DNA of 8,582 bases from Bacteroidales bacterium UBA1192 (GCA_002310175.1 DBYG01000066.1:1-8582), one strand, 5' to 3'; shown: positions 1-6,358, numbered from the stretch's first letter. A program made the numbers and translations. The notes: a model not told the origin generated them from the letters alone.

Positions 1-1550
1 CGGCGCGGTATGATAACCGACAGGCCCTGATATTCAATCTCCTCACGCAGTATGCGTGTAATCTCCTCCATGTTCTGGGGCAGCGGGACAACCACCTTAA
101 GGTGATCCGGGTCAACGCCTATGCCGCGGCATATAGCCTCGAACTTGTTGGTACCGGCACTGTCCTGTCCGCCCGTCATACCGGTGGTCAGGTTATCGGA
201 TATGATGATTGTTATGGGAGAGTTCTCATTGACTGCATCCAGCAGACCGGTCATGCCGGAGTGGGTGAAAGTGCTGTCGCCTATTATGGCCACTGAGGGG
301 AACACGCCTGCATCGGCTGCACCTTTGGCCATAGTGATGCTGGCACCCATATCCACAGTGCTGTCCAGAGCCTGGAAGGGAGGCAGGGCACCTAAGGTGT
401 AACAACCTATGTCACCGAACACTTTCGCTGTCTTGTAATCCTTAAGAACAATGTTGATGGCCTCATATACCGACCGGTGTCCGCAACCCTGACAGAGGGC
501 GGGCGGACGGGCCACTACATTCTTGGCAACCTCGGGATGCGGCAGCGGAGCCAGACCTAAGGCAGCCTTTACGATATCGGGATTGAGTTCTCCCTGACGT
601 GGCAATTCACCGGTCAGACGGCCTATTATCTTGCAGTCTGAAGGCAGAATGCCTGCCACCTGTTCCTCAACGAACGGCTGGCCGTCCTCAATGACCATGA
701 TAGAGTCACACTGCTCGGCAAGTGTACGAACGGTCTCTGCCGGTATGGGGTACTGTGAAATCTTGAGTACGGGGAAAGGAATGCCCTCGGGGTAGCACTC
801 CGACAGGTAGTTGAAAGCGTTACCGCAGGCAATGGCACCCATCTTATAGCGCTTGGCCTGGGCCTTGAAGCTGTTGAACGGTGACTCCACCGACAGACGC
901 ATAATCTCCGGCTGACGCTCCAGCAGTGAAGCGTAGCGGCGCTTGGCGATAGCGGGCAGCAGCACCCAGTCTCGGACACCGCTTACCGGATTCAGGTCAT
1001 TCTGATTCCGCTTTTCCTTGAGAGACACAACGGCGCGTGAGTGGGCCAGACGGGTTACGGTACGCATCAGCACCGGCAGCTTGAGAGACTCCGACAGGTC
1101 GTATGCGTATGACATCATATCGTATGCCTCCTGCTGTGAAGAGGGTTCCAGGACCGGTATCAGGGCAAACTTACCGTAATAGCGGGTATCCTGCTCATCC
1201 TGTGACGAATGCATTGAGGGGTCATCGGCCACAAGGACTATCAGACCGCCGTTGACTCCGGTGATTGAGGAGTTTACGAACGGGTCAGCGGCCACGTTCA
1301 TGCCAACGTGCTTCATGCACACAAGTGCGCGCTTGCCTGCAAATGACATACCCAGAGCGGCCTCCATGGCTGTTTTCTCATTGGTACACCAGCGATTGTG
1401 TATCTTCTCTGCGGGGTTCTTCCTGCAGTAACCCTGTATGTATTCGGTAATCTCAGTTGAGGGTGTGCCCGGATAAGCGTAAACGCCGCTCAGTCCGGCA
1501 TCGATTGCACCCTGCGCTATGGCCTCATCGCCAAGTAGGAGTTTTTTCAT
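1..1550 (-). CDS. iorA: Indolepyruvate:ferredoxin oxidoreductase, alpha subunit (3' end cut by window)
   Basis: This subunit carries the thiamine diphosphate site of the IorAB complex, which in the cytoplasm interconverts arylpyruvate + CoA + oxidised ferredoxin with aryl-CoA + CO2 + reduced ferredoxin. I translated the frame by hand: 516 codons are open with no stop or frameshift. The N-terminal half shows YPGTPSTE (residues 26-33), typical of the pyrimidine-binding domain of this family. The C-terminal half shows CQGCGH (353-358), GDIGCYTLG (379-387), GDS (424-426) and SDNLTTGMTGGQ (451-462), which fit the ThDP/Mg-binding region. The reading frame leaves the window after SVIIPR, so any C-terminal ferredoxin-like domain is not visible. 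The start at 1550 gives MKKLLLGDEAIAQGA, the usual family N-terminus. The gene lies 40 bp after the symporter gene. iorB is expected next, outside the window (inference). Confidence 0.95.
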   Translation of the reverse strand, partial: MKKLLLGDEAIAQGAIDAGLSGVYAYPGTPSTEITEYIQGYCRKNPAEKIHNRWCTNEKTAMEAALGMSFAGKRALVCMKHVGMNVAADPFVNSSITGVNGGLIVLVADDPSMHSSQDEQDTRYYGKFALIPVLEPSSQQEAYDMMSYAYDLSESLKLPVLMRTVTRLAHSRAVVSLKEKRNQNDLNPVSGVRDWVLLPAIAKRRYASLLERQPEIMRLSVESPFNSFKAQAKRYKMGAIACGNAFNYLSECYPEGIPFPVLKISQYPIPAETVRTLAEQCDSIMVIEDGQPFVEEQVAGILPSDCKIIGRLTGELPRQGELNPDIVKAALGLAPLPHPEVAKNVVARPPALCQGCGHRSVYEAINIVLKDYKTAKVFGDIGCYTLGALPPFQALDSTVDMGASITMAKGAADAGVFPSVAIIGDSTFTHSGMTGLLDAVNENSPITIIISDNLTTGMTGGQDSAGTNKFEAICRGIGVDPDHLKVVVPLPQNMEEITRILREEIEYQGLSVIIPR

Positions 1551-1581
1551 ATTATTAAACAGTGTCTTCAGTTCTGAATCA

Positions 1582-1589
1582 CAAAAGTA
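1582..1589 (-). promoter_or_regulatory. Possible Bacteroidota -7 element before iorA
   Basis: The minus strand reads TACTTTTG, an exact match to the Bacteroidota TAnnTTTG -7 consensus, 31 bases before the iorA start. I see no convincing TTG/TTTG about 20 bases upstream, because that stretch is the end of the symporter gene. A six-base match arises by chance fairly often, so this is a weak call. It could give iorA some independent transcription. Confidence 0.25.
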
Positions 1590-1590
1590 C

Positions 1591-3177
1591 TTATTTTTTC
1601 ACTTCATCGGCATCCATAAGAGATGTTGATGCATGAACTGTAACCTGGCGGTCGTAGCAGCTGAACATCTTGTCAACACTCTCCTTATCATTTATCTTAC
1701 TGAAGAGACTAACTATAGGAACTATGATCAGACCTGAAACCATAGACAGTACACCTGCATTGATAGGTGAACTGAAGAATGGGCTTATGAATGTGGTCTT
1801 GGTAAATGTTCCGTACATACAGCCGCACATAATGCCTACACCTACTATGAAGCTGGCCCATACCGATGCCTTGGTAGTCTTTTTCCAATATAGTCCGTAC
1901 ATGAACGGAGCCAGGAAAGCGCCGGCCAGGGCACCCCAGGATATACCCATCAGCTGAGCGATGAACGTAACGGAACTCTTGGCCTGGATGATGGCCAGAA
2001 CCGATGATACCACTATGAAGAATACCACCAGCAGACGTATGGAGAGCAGTTGTGACTTCTCACTCATCTCCTTGCCGCTTTTGGCTCTGAGAGGCTTTAT
2101 TATATCGAGCGTAAGAGTGGAACCCGATGTCAGAACCAGCGATGAAAGCGTGGACATTGATGCGGAGAGCACCAGGATGATAACCACACCTATCATGAGG
2201 TCCGGCAGCGTCTGGAGCATGGAGGGAACAATGCTGTCATAAACCGGATTGCCGTTGGGCCCGAACTCAATAACATTACCGTACAGACGGCCAAATCCGC
2301 CCAGGAAATAGCATCCGCCTGCCACTATGATGGCAAAGAAGGTTGAAATGAACGTACCCTTGCGTATGGCAGCCTCATCACGTATGGCGTAGAACTTGCC
2401 TACCATCTGGGGCAGACCCCACGTGCCAAGCGATGTGAGCAGTACCACTCCTAACAGGTATAAAGGTTGCGGGCCGAAGAACGATACAAATGCTCCGTTC
2501 AGAGCAGGAGCGCTCTCGCTCTGCAGCTGTGACAACTTCTCGATTGCAGCAGTGAAACCTCCGTTTCCGTTCAGGACAGCCAGTATTACAGCTACTATAC
2601 CCACCAGCATTATCATTCCCTGTATAAAGTCATTCACGGCAGTAGCCATATAGCCTCCCACCAGTACGTAAATGCCGGTGAGAACGGCCATTCCAAGCAC
2701 ACACCAACTATAGTCAATACCGAATGAAAGACCGAACAGACGTGACAGTCCATTATATAGAGAAGCAGTATAAGGTATAAGGAATATGAACACAATTACT
2801 GAGGCAGCCACCTTGAGAGCCTCGGAGTTGAAACGCTGTCCAAAGAAATCGGGCATGGTGGCGCTCTTGAGGTACTGTGTCATAAGACGTGTGCGTCGGC
2901 CCAATATCCTCCAGGCCAGGAGTGAGCCAATAAGGGCGTTGCCCAGACCTATCCATGTTGCGGATAGTCCGTATTTCCAGCCGAACTGTCCGGCGTAACC
3001 CACAAAAATCACAGCCGAAAAATAGGATGTACCGAAAGCGAAAGCGGTAAGCCAGGAGCCCACCTTGCGGTCTCCAAGAACGAATCCCTGCACATTGGCC
3101 GCGCTCTTGCGGCAATAGATACCCACGCCTATCATCACGGCGAAGAACAATACCAGAATGAAAATTTTCAGAAACAT
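1591..3177 (-). CDS. Sodium:solute symporter family (SSS) permease
   Basis: A 528-residue inner-membrane protein of the PutP/PanF-like sodium:solute symporter family, made almost entirely of hydrophobic segments (about 12-13 predicted by eye). Family marks seen: the first helices with AFGTSYFSAVIFVG (47-60), GGYMATAVNDFIQG (174-187), which corresponds to the conserved stretch after TM5, and SASMSTLSS (338-346), which aligns with the Ser-Thr pair of the Na2 sodium site in PutP TM8. The length is usual for the family and the C-terminal tail is hydrophilic. It starts 55 bp after the ACT gene, beyond an intrinsic terminator, and ends 40 bp before iorA. The substrate cannot be read from sequence. 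Its place between paaK and iorA makes an arylacetate or other aromatic acid a reasonable guess, but proline, pantothenate or sugar-acid transport are not excluded. Confidence 0.93.
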   Translation of the reverse strand: MFLKIFILVLFFAVMIGVGIYCRKSAANVQGFVLGDRKVGSWLTAFAFGTSYFSAVIFVGYAGQFGWKYGLSATWIGLGNALIGSLLAWRILGRRTRLMTQYLKSATMPDFFGQRFNSEALKVAASVIVFIFLIPYTASLYNGLSRLFGLSFGIDYSWCVLGMAVLTGIYVLVGGYMATAVNDFIQGMIMLVGIVAVILAVLNGNGGFTAAIEKLSQLQSESAPALNGAFVSFFGPQPLYLLGVVLLTSLGTWGLPQMVGKFYAIRDEAAIRKGTFISTFFAIIVAGGCYFLGGFGRLYGNVIEFGPNGNPVYDSIVPSMLQTLPDLMIGVVIILVLSASMSTLSSLVLTSGSTLTLDIIKPLRAKSGKEMSEKSQLLSIRLLVVFFIVVSSVLAIIQAKSSVTFIAQLMGISWGALAGAFLAPFMYGLYWKKTTKASVWASFIVGVGIMCGCMYGTFTKTTFISPFFSSPINAGVLSMVSGLIIVPIVSLFSKINDKESVDKMFSCYDRQVTVHASTSLMDADEVKK

Positions 3178-3211
3178 GGTCTAATTGTATTAGGTGTTAA
3201 TAATTATCCAG

Positions 3212-3240
3212 AAAAAAAGGGAATGACGACCGTCATTCCC
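3212..3240 (-). terminator. Intrinsic terminator at the end of the paaK-ACT unit
   Basis: On the minus strand GGGAATGAC and GTCATTCCC form a perfect 9-bp stem with a 4-base GGTC loop, followed at once by seven T. The stop codon TGA of the ACT gene lies inside the 5' arm. This is a textbook rho-independent terminator. It should end most transcripts from the paaK promoter before the symporter, or let only part of them through. Confidence 0.88.
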
Positions 3241-3649
3241 AACCTTGAATAAGGGTAAGCCCCTTCTCTTTCGCTACTCGTTCAGCTATCTCCAGACTAG
3301 CGGGACGTATGATGAGCACCAGTTTGCCGTCCTTATGGAAAGTATAGAGGTAACTTATTGACACCCCCCCGTTGGTAAGTGCGTCAACGGCATCGGCAAA
3401 CGCGGCAGTATCAGGTTCCACCTGGATGGCCAGGACCTCGTTCAGATTTACCAGATTCCCTTTTGCTGAAAGCAGGCGGGCAGCCTTGACCTGATCTGAC
3501 GTAATGAGGCGCAGGATTCCGTATTCGGTTGTGTCGGCCACCGATGCGGCCTGAATCTCTATGTTCTGGTCCTTAAGGGCGGTAAGAATGTCACTCAACT
3601 TTCCGCGCTGGTTCTCAAGGAATATTGATATCTGCTTTATAGTTTTCAT
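3233..3649 (-). CDS. Small tandem ACT-domain protein
   Basis: A 138-residue protein made of two ACT-like units, roughly residues 3-68 and 72-135, with no catalytic domain attached. ACT1 begins IKQISIFLENQRGKLSDIL, the usual first strand plus the N-x-x-G-K/R-L ligand-binding loop (N13, G16, L18). ACT domains bind small ligands, mostly amino acids, as dimers or higher assemblies. I chose the start at 3649 because AGGA lies 5 bases upstream (ACAGGATATTATG) and it leaves a 10-bp gap after the paaK stop. A start at 3682 would add 11 residues and overlap paaK. Co-transcription with the aryl-CoA ligase suggests it senses an aromatic amino acid or aryl acid (inference). A run of seven G on the coding strand (3364-3370) lies in the second ACT unit and the frame across it is intact. 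Confidence 0.9.
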   Translation of the reverse strand: MKTIKQISIFLENQRGKLSDILTALKDQNIEIQAASVADTTEYGILRLITSDQVKAARLLSAKGNLVNLNEVLAIQVEPDTAAFADAVDALTNGGVSISYLYTFHKDGKLVLIIRPASLEIAERVAKEKGLTLIQGWE

Positions 3650-3659
3650 AATATCCTGT

Positions 3660-4961
3660 TTAGTGGTTGTTACGCAAATCATTTACTCTCTTGGCCTTGC
3701 CGTCTGACTGTGGGATAACGCCCTTTCCTACCAGCTTGACCCTGGGGGTGAACAGGAGTTCATCTTTGAGTCGGCGTGTAATCTCCTTGGTCAGGTTCTG
3801 CAGCATTCCGAAATCATCGGTAGCTTGTGCCAGCTCTGCCTCGATTGTCATCTCATCATTATCACCTATCGTCTCTATTGTAATCAGATAATCGCTGGCC
3901 AGCTCAGGGAACTGCATCAGGATTTTCTCAATCTGTATGGGATAGAGGTTTACACCCTTGACAATTAGCATATCGTCCGATCGGCCCTGGAAACGTGCCA
4001 GACGTACGTGTGTACGACCGCATGGACAGTCTCCCGGCAGGATGCGTGTAAGGTCACGTGTACGGTAGCGGAACAGCGGCATAGCCTCACGGTTGAGTGT
4101 GGTGAGTACCAGTTCTCCCTGTTCGCCTTCCGGAACGGGCTCCAGAGTCTCGGGATCCAGAATTTCAACAATATAGTTATCCTCCCAGATATGCATCCCG
4201 TTTTGCTCCTGGCATTCAATAGCCACTCCTGGACCGCACATCTCGCTCATGCCGAAGTTATTGTATGCCTTAGCTCCCCATATCTCCTCAATGCGTTTAC
4301 GCTGTGCTTCAGAATGGGGCTCAGCACCTATGATAAGAGTCTTGACCGTAGTGTTGCGTGGGTCAATACCCTCCTCCAGGAAAGCTGCAGCCAGACGTGT
4401 TGCGTATGAAGGGATGCAATGCAATGCGGTAGTGCCGAAATCGGTTATGAACTTCACATGACGCTTGCTGTTGCCGGCACCTGCCGGAACGGTGAGTGCA
4501 CCCAGACGCTCAGCTGCATACTGAATACCCAGACCGCCGGTAAACATGCCGTAACCTGATGTGTTCTGGATGATATCAGTATTGCGCAGCCCTATGCAGT
4601 ACATGGAGCGTGCCATTGCATCGGCCCATTCATTCAGATCCTTCTGTGTATGCAGTATTACCGTGGGATTCCCGGTGGTACCGCTTGATGAGTGCAGACG
4701 CACCACTTTGTCCAGAGGCACGGACTTGATACCGAACGGGTAGGTGGCACGCAAGTCATTCTTGGTTGTAAACGGGAAACGTTTTATGTCCTGAACGGAT
4801 TTTATGCTTTCCGGTGTAATACCCAGTTCCTTGAATCTGGGAGCGTAGAACTCGCTGCCCATAGCTATCTCCACGGTTTTTTTGAGGCGCTCCACCTGTA
4901 GCTTTTCCAGCTTCTTACGGGGCATCGTCTCAATCTCCTCGTTCCAATATTTGCTATTCAT
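3660..4961 (-). CDS. paaK: Phenylacetate/arylacetate-CoA ligase (AMP-forming)
   Basis: A cytoplasmic ligase of 433 residues, the normal PaaK length, catalysing aryl acid + ATP + CoA to aryl-CoA + AMP + PPi. Seen in order: SSSGTTGNPT (91-100), the adenylate-forming P-loop; YNNFGMSEMCGPG (233-245), the A5 motif; FRYRTRD (297-303), carrying the ATP-ribose-binding Asp; the PaaK-type CPCGR (312-316); GRSDDMLIVKGVNLYP (326-341), the hinge region; and a C-terminal DGKAKR (420-425) with the candidate adenylation Lys. It is the first structural gene after the Tyr-rich leader and attenuator, and a 10-bp gap separates it from the ACT gene. Start context is A-rich without a clear Shine-Dalgarno, as is common in Bacteroidota. 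In Bacteroidota such ligases accompany iorAB and are thought to act on phenylacetate, 4-hydroxyphenylacetate or indoleacetate. The exact substrate is not visible. Confidence 0.95.
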   Translation of the reverse strand: MNSKYWNEEIETMPRKKLEKLQVERLKKTVEIAMGSEFYAPRFKELGITPESIKSVQDIKRFPFTTKNDLRATYPFGIKSVPLDKVVRLHSSSGTTGNPTVILHTQKDLNEWADAMARSMYCIGLRNTDIIQNTSGYGMFTGGLGIQYAAERLGALTVPAGAGNSKRHVKFITDFGTTALHCIPSYATRLAAAFLEEGIDPRNTTVKTLIIGAEPHSEAQRKRIEEIWGAKAYNNFGMSEMCGPGVAIECQEQNGMHIWEDNYIVEILDPETLEPVPEGEQGELVLTTLNREAMPLFRYRTRDLTRILPGDCPCGRTHVRLARFQGRSDDMLIVKGVNLYPIQIEKILMQFPELASDYLITIETIGDNDEMTIEAELAQATDDFGMLQNLTKEITRRLKDELLFTPRVKLVGKGVIPQSDGKAKRVNDLRNNH

Positions 4962-4996
4962 TCTTATTGTTGTTTTATGTTATCCTATTTTTTTCT

Positions 4997-5030
4997 AAAA
5001 ACAAGACCCGCCTCATATCGGGGCAGGCCT
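4997..5030 (-). terminator. Attenuator terminator (segments 3:4) upstream of paaK
   Basis: In the minus-strand RNA, AGGCCUGCC (5030-5022) pairs with GGCGGGUCU (5012-5004) over 9 bp around a 9-base loop, followed by UGUUUUU (5003-4997). Two of the pairs are G-U wobbles that would be C-A mismatches in a plus-strand transcript, so the structure is specific to transcription toward paaK. The hairpin ends about 35 bases before the paaK start, where it would stop transcription before the gene. Confidence 0.88.
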
Positions 5031-5074
5031 ATGATTGATGTTATGATGTATAGAAATCAAACCTCCTTGCCCCG
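5019..5074 (-). promoter_or_regulatory. Antiterminator (segments 2:3)
   Basis: In the minus-strand RNA, CGGGGCAAGG (5074-5065) pairs with CCUGCCCCG (5027-5019): seven contiguous pairs, one bulged A, then two more. It uses six bases (5022-5027) of the terminator's 5' arm, so the two structures exclude each other. Formation would allow transcription into paaK. Confidence 0.8.
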
Positions 5075-5110
5075 CTGTCAGTCGCGGTAATAATAATAGA
5101 AATAGGAGGT
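5061..5110 (-). promoter_or_regulatory. Anti-antiterminator (segments 1:2) overlapping the leader peptide
   Basis: ACCUCCU inside the leader coding region (5110-5104) pairs perfectly with AGGAGGU (5067-5061). Nested within is a small CCGC/GCGG hairpin (5087-5084 with 5075-5072). Together they tie up both ends of antiterminator segment 2 (5065-5074), leaving segment 3 free to form the terminator. This is the expected state when the leader is not translated. Confidence 0.72.
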
Positions 5111-5125
5111 GTAGAGTGATTTCAT
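5078..5125 (-). CDS. Tyr-rich leader peptide of the paaK attenuator
   Basis: The short frame reads MKSLYTSYFYYYYRD, 15 residues with six Tyr (four TAT, two TAC) and one Phe, ending in TGA at 5080-5078. Four Tyr codons in a row (5098-5087) lie immediately before the segment-2 structures. A ribosome stalled there would cover segment 1 but leave segment 2 free for the antiterminator. A ribosome at the stop codon would cover part of segment 2 and favour the terminator. An in-frame ATG at 5131 (adding Met-Val) is an alternative start. The start lies about 20 bases after the predicted transcription start, with an AAAG-rich, weak Shine-Dalgarno. Like pheL or trpL elsewhere, its role would be regulatory; the peptide itself needs no function. 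Confidence 0.85.
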   Translation of the reverse strand: MKSLYTSYFYYYYRD

Positions 5126-5149
5126 TACCATCTTTATTTTAATCTGTTG

Positions 5150-5180
5150 CAAATATATGCACATATTCCGGTATATCCAA
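5150..5180 (-). promoter_or_regulatory. Bacteroidota-type promoter of the paaK leader
   Basis: On the minus strand, TTG (5180-5178) and TATATTTG (5157-5150) are separated by 20 bases. The second is an exact match to the TAnnTTTG -7 consensus of the primary Bacteroidota sigma factor, and TTG fits the short -33 element. Transcription would begin near 5143-5146, about 20 bases before the leader ATG, giving a leader of about 140 nt up to the attenuator terminator. Confidence 0.72.
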
Positions 5181-5186
5181 GGATTA

Positions 5187-5213
5187 TATGCATTTTTATA
5201 GGTTTTCTGCATA
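5187..5213. repeat. Short inverted repeat upstream of the promoter
   Basis: TATGCA (5187-5192) and TGCATA (5208-5213) are perfect inverted copies with a 15-base spacer, just upstream of the -33 element and after the end of the lipoprotein gene. There is no U-tract, so it does not look like a terminator. It could be an operator or chance. The rest of 5181-5225 shows nothing else I can support. Confidence 0.3.
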
Positions 5214-5225
5214 CGGATGACATAA

Positions 5226-5945
5226 TCATAATATTTCTGACAGTCTTTCAAGCAGATAGTCCATTCCCCGGTCACTTAACCCTATAAAATAGCGCAGAGG
5301 TTCGTCACTTGTAATCCCTTTGGTTACAAATACGCTACCCATAGCCTCGTAGCGTTTCTTTTCTTCCGCATCAGGCATAATGATTAATGCGGTTTGTCCG
5401 TCCATGTATGTTATCGCATAACCTTTTTCCAGTTCCTGAATCGTTTCTGACCCTTCGGTTTCAATTCCTGCGGCCACGTTCAGAAGGTCGAAATCACCTT
5501 TGTAGTAATCGATGACAGCCATAATAGGACTGTCATGGAACAGGGTAATCTGTTTGTCGAAGGAAACGGGTGTATCGAACAGCTCCCATGGATCATGGTG
5601 CAGATGTATTATCATTCTGTCATCAGTCCGCATCATTATCTCCGCCTTACTGTAACCGTCATTGTCCTTATATAATCCGGATGCTCCCAAAGGAGAGGAT
5701 GCCCCGTATCCCAGAATGTCTGTACCGGGCATTTGGATGGTACGTCCGTTCTTACCTTTAATGAAAGCCGTAAATCCCAGATTGTCTTGTCTCTTACCAT
5801 CAGAGTTCATGTCAGTCCGGAACCCTATGGTGCCGTTCATCCATGAAACTCTTCCGTTACGGACCTGGAACTTGAAACCATTACCCACCTGACTGCAGCC
5901 CAGAAGTGTAGGGAGTGCCAGAATCAATAAAAAAAACCTTTTCAT
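5226..5945 (-). CDS. Lipoprotein of unknown role, DUF4861-like
   Basis: A 239-residue predicted lipoprotein. MKRFFLLILALPTLLGC is a signal peptide with lipobox LLGC, so Cys17 would be lipidated. The residues after Cys (SQVGNG) lack the acidic surface-export signal seen in many Bacteroidota surface lipoproteins, which hints at a periplasm-facing location (inference). The remainder looks like one beta-rich domain. PLGASGLYKDNDG, the ITLFHDSPIMAVIDYYKGDF stretch and LNVAAGIETEG recall DUF4861 proteins, but it is shorter than the roughly 400 residues I associate with them. No catalytic motif is recognisable. It overlaps sufE by 4 bases (ATGA), so it is translationally coupled and is the last gene of the cysS operon. 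No terminator is visible after it. Confidence 0.82.
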   Translation of the reverse strand: MKRFFLLILALPTLLGCSQVGNGFKFQVRNGRVSWMNGTIGFRTDMNSDGKRQDNLGFTAFIKGKNGRTIQMPGTDILGYGASSPLGASGLYKDNDGYSKAEIMMRTDDRMIIHLHHDPWELFDTPVSFDKQITLFHDSPIMAVIDYYKGDFDLLNVAAGIETEGSETIQELEKGYAITYMDGQTALIIMPDAEEKKRYEAMGSVFVTKGITSDEPLRYFIGLSDRGMDYLLERLSEIL

Positions 5946-6358
5946 TTTCCGGAGTATGCCAGTGCGTATGTCTTGATTTGTTTCAGCATGGAGAGCAGTC
6001 CGTTGCTGCGTGTAGGTGAAAGATGCTGGTTCAGTCCTATCGCTTCAATGAAATAGACATCACTCTCCAGAATCTCGTCAGGGGTATGACCGGACAGAGC
6101 CTTGATAAGCAGTGCTATCAGCCCTTTTGTTATTATTGCGTCACTGTCGGCCTGGAACATCAGCAGTCCGTCCTGCATGAATGCGTGAAGCCAGACCCTG
6201 CTTTGACACCCCTCTATCAGATTGTCTTCGGTCTTGAATCGTTCGTCAAGCGGTGCAAGTCCGTTACCCAGATCAATAATCATCTGGTATTTGTCCATCC
6301 AGTCATCATAGATGCTGAAATCCTCTATTATCTCATCCTGAATATCGTCAATGCTCAT
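5942..6358 (-). CDS. sufE: SufE-like cysteine desulfurase partner
   Basis: A 138-residue SufE family protein, the usual length. SufE accepts persulfide sulfur from the cysteine desulfurase SufS and passes it to the SufBCD scaffold during Fe-S cluster assembly in the cytoplasm. The diagnostic motif GCQSRVW places the acceptor Cys at residue 51, as in E. coli SufE. The family regions LAPLDERFKTEDNLIEGC before it and the ALSGHTPDEIL helix after it are present. It overlaps the genes on both sides by 4 bases (ATGA), so it sits inside an operon with no suf genes next to it in this window. IorAB is an iron-sulfur enzyme, but any link with the neighbouring arylacetate genes is speculation. Confidence 0.94.
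   Translation of the reverse strand: MSIDDIQDEIIEDFSIYDDWMDKYQMIIDLGNGLAPLDERFKTEDNLIEGCQSRVWLHAFMQDGLLMFQADSDAIITKGLIALLIKALSGHTPDEILESDVYFIEAIGLNQHLSPTRSNGLLSMLKQIKTYALAYSGK

Noticed and set aside
626..979. 117-residue minus-strand frame
   Set aside because: It is an alternate frame inside iorA, whose own frame runs unbroken through this stretch with conserved motifs on both sides.
3250..3265. AAGGG/CCCTT hairpin in the end of the ACT coding region as an alternative partner for the terminator
   Set aside because: Five base pairs within coding sequence with no leader or switch logic; chance is the simpler explanation.
3650..3682. Upstream start for the ACT gene adding 11 residues
   Set aside because: It overlaps the end of paaK and has no homology-like N-terminus. 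The Met at 3649 has AGGA at good spacing and begins the ACT fold directly.
4997..5110. The paaK leader as a metabolite riboswitch or T-box
   Set aside because: I see no T-box sequence or known aptamer layout, while a translated Tyr-rich frame with overlapping 1:2, 2:3 and 3:4 pairings explains the whole region.
5078..5275. 65-residue minus-strand frame that ends in the Tyr-rich leader
   Set aside because: Its first half overlaps the lipoprotein gene and the promoter. The real frame is best started at 5125 (or 5131), just after the TAnnTTTG promoter, giving a normal-sized attenuation leader.
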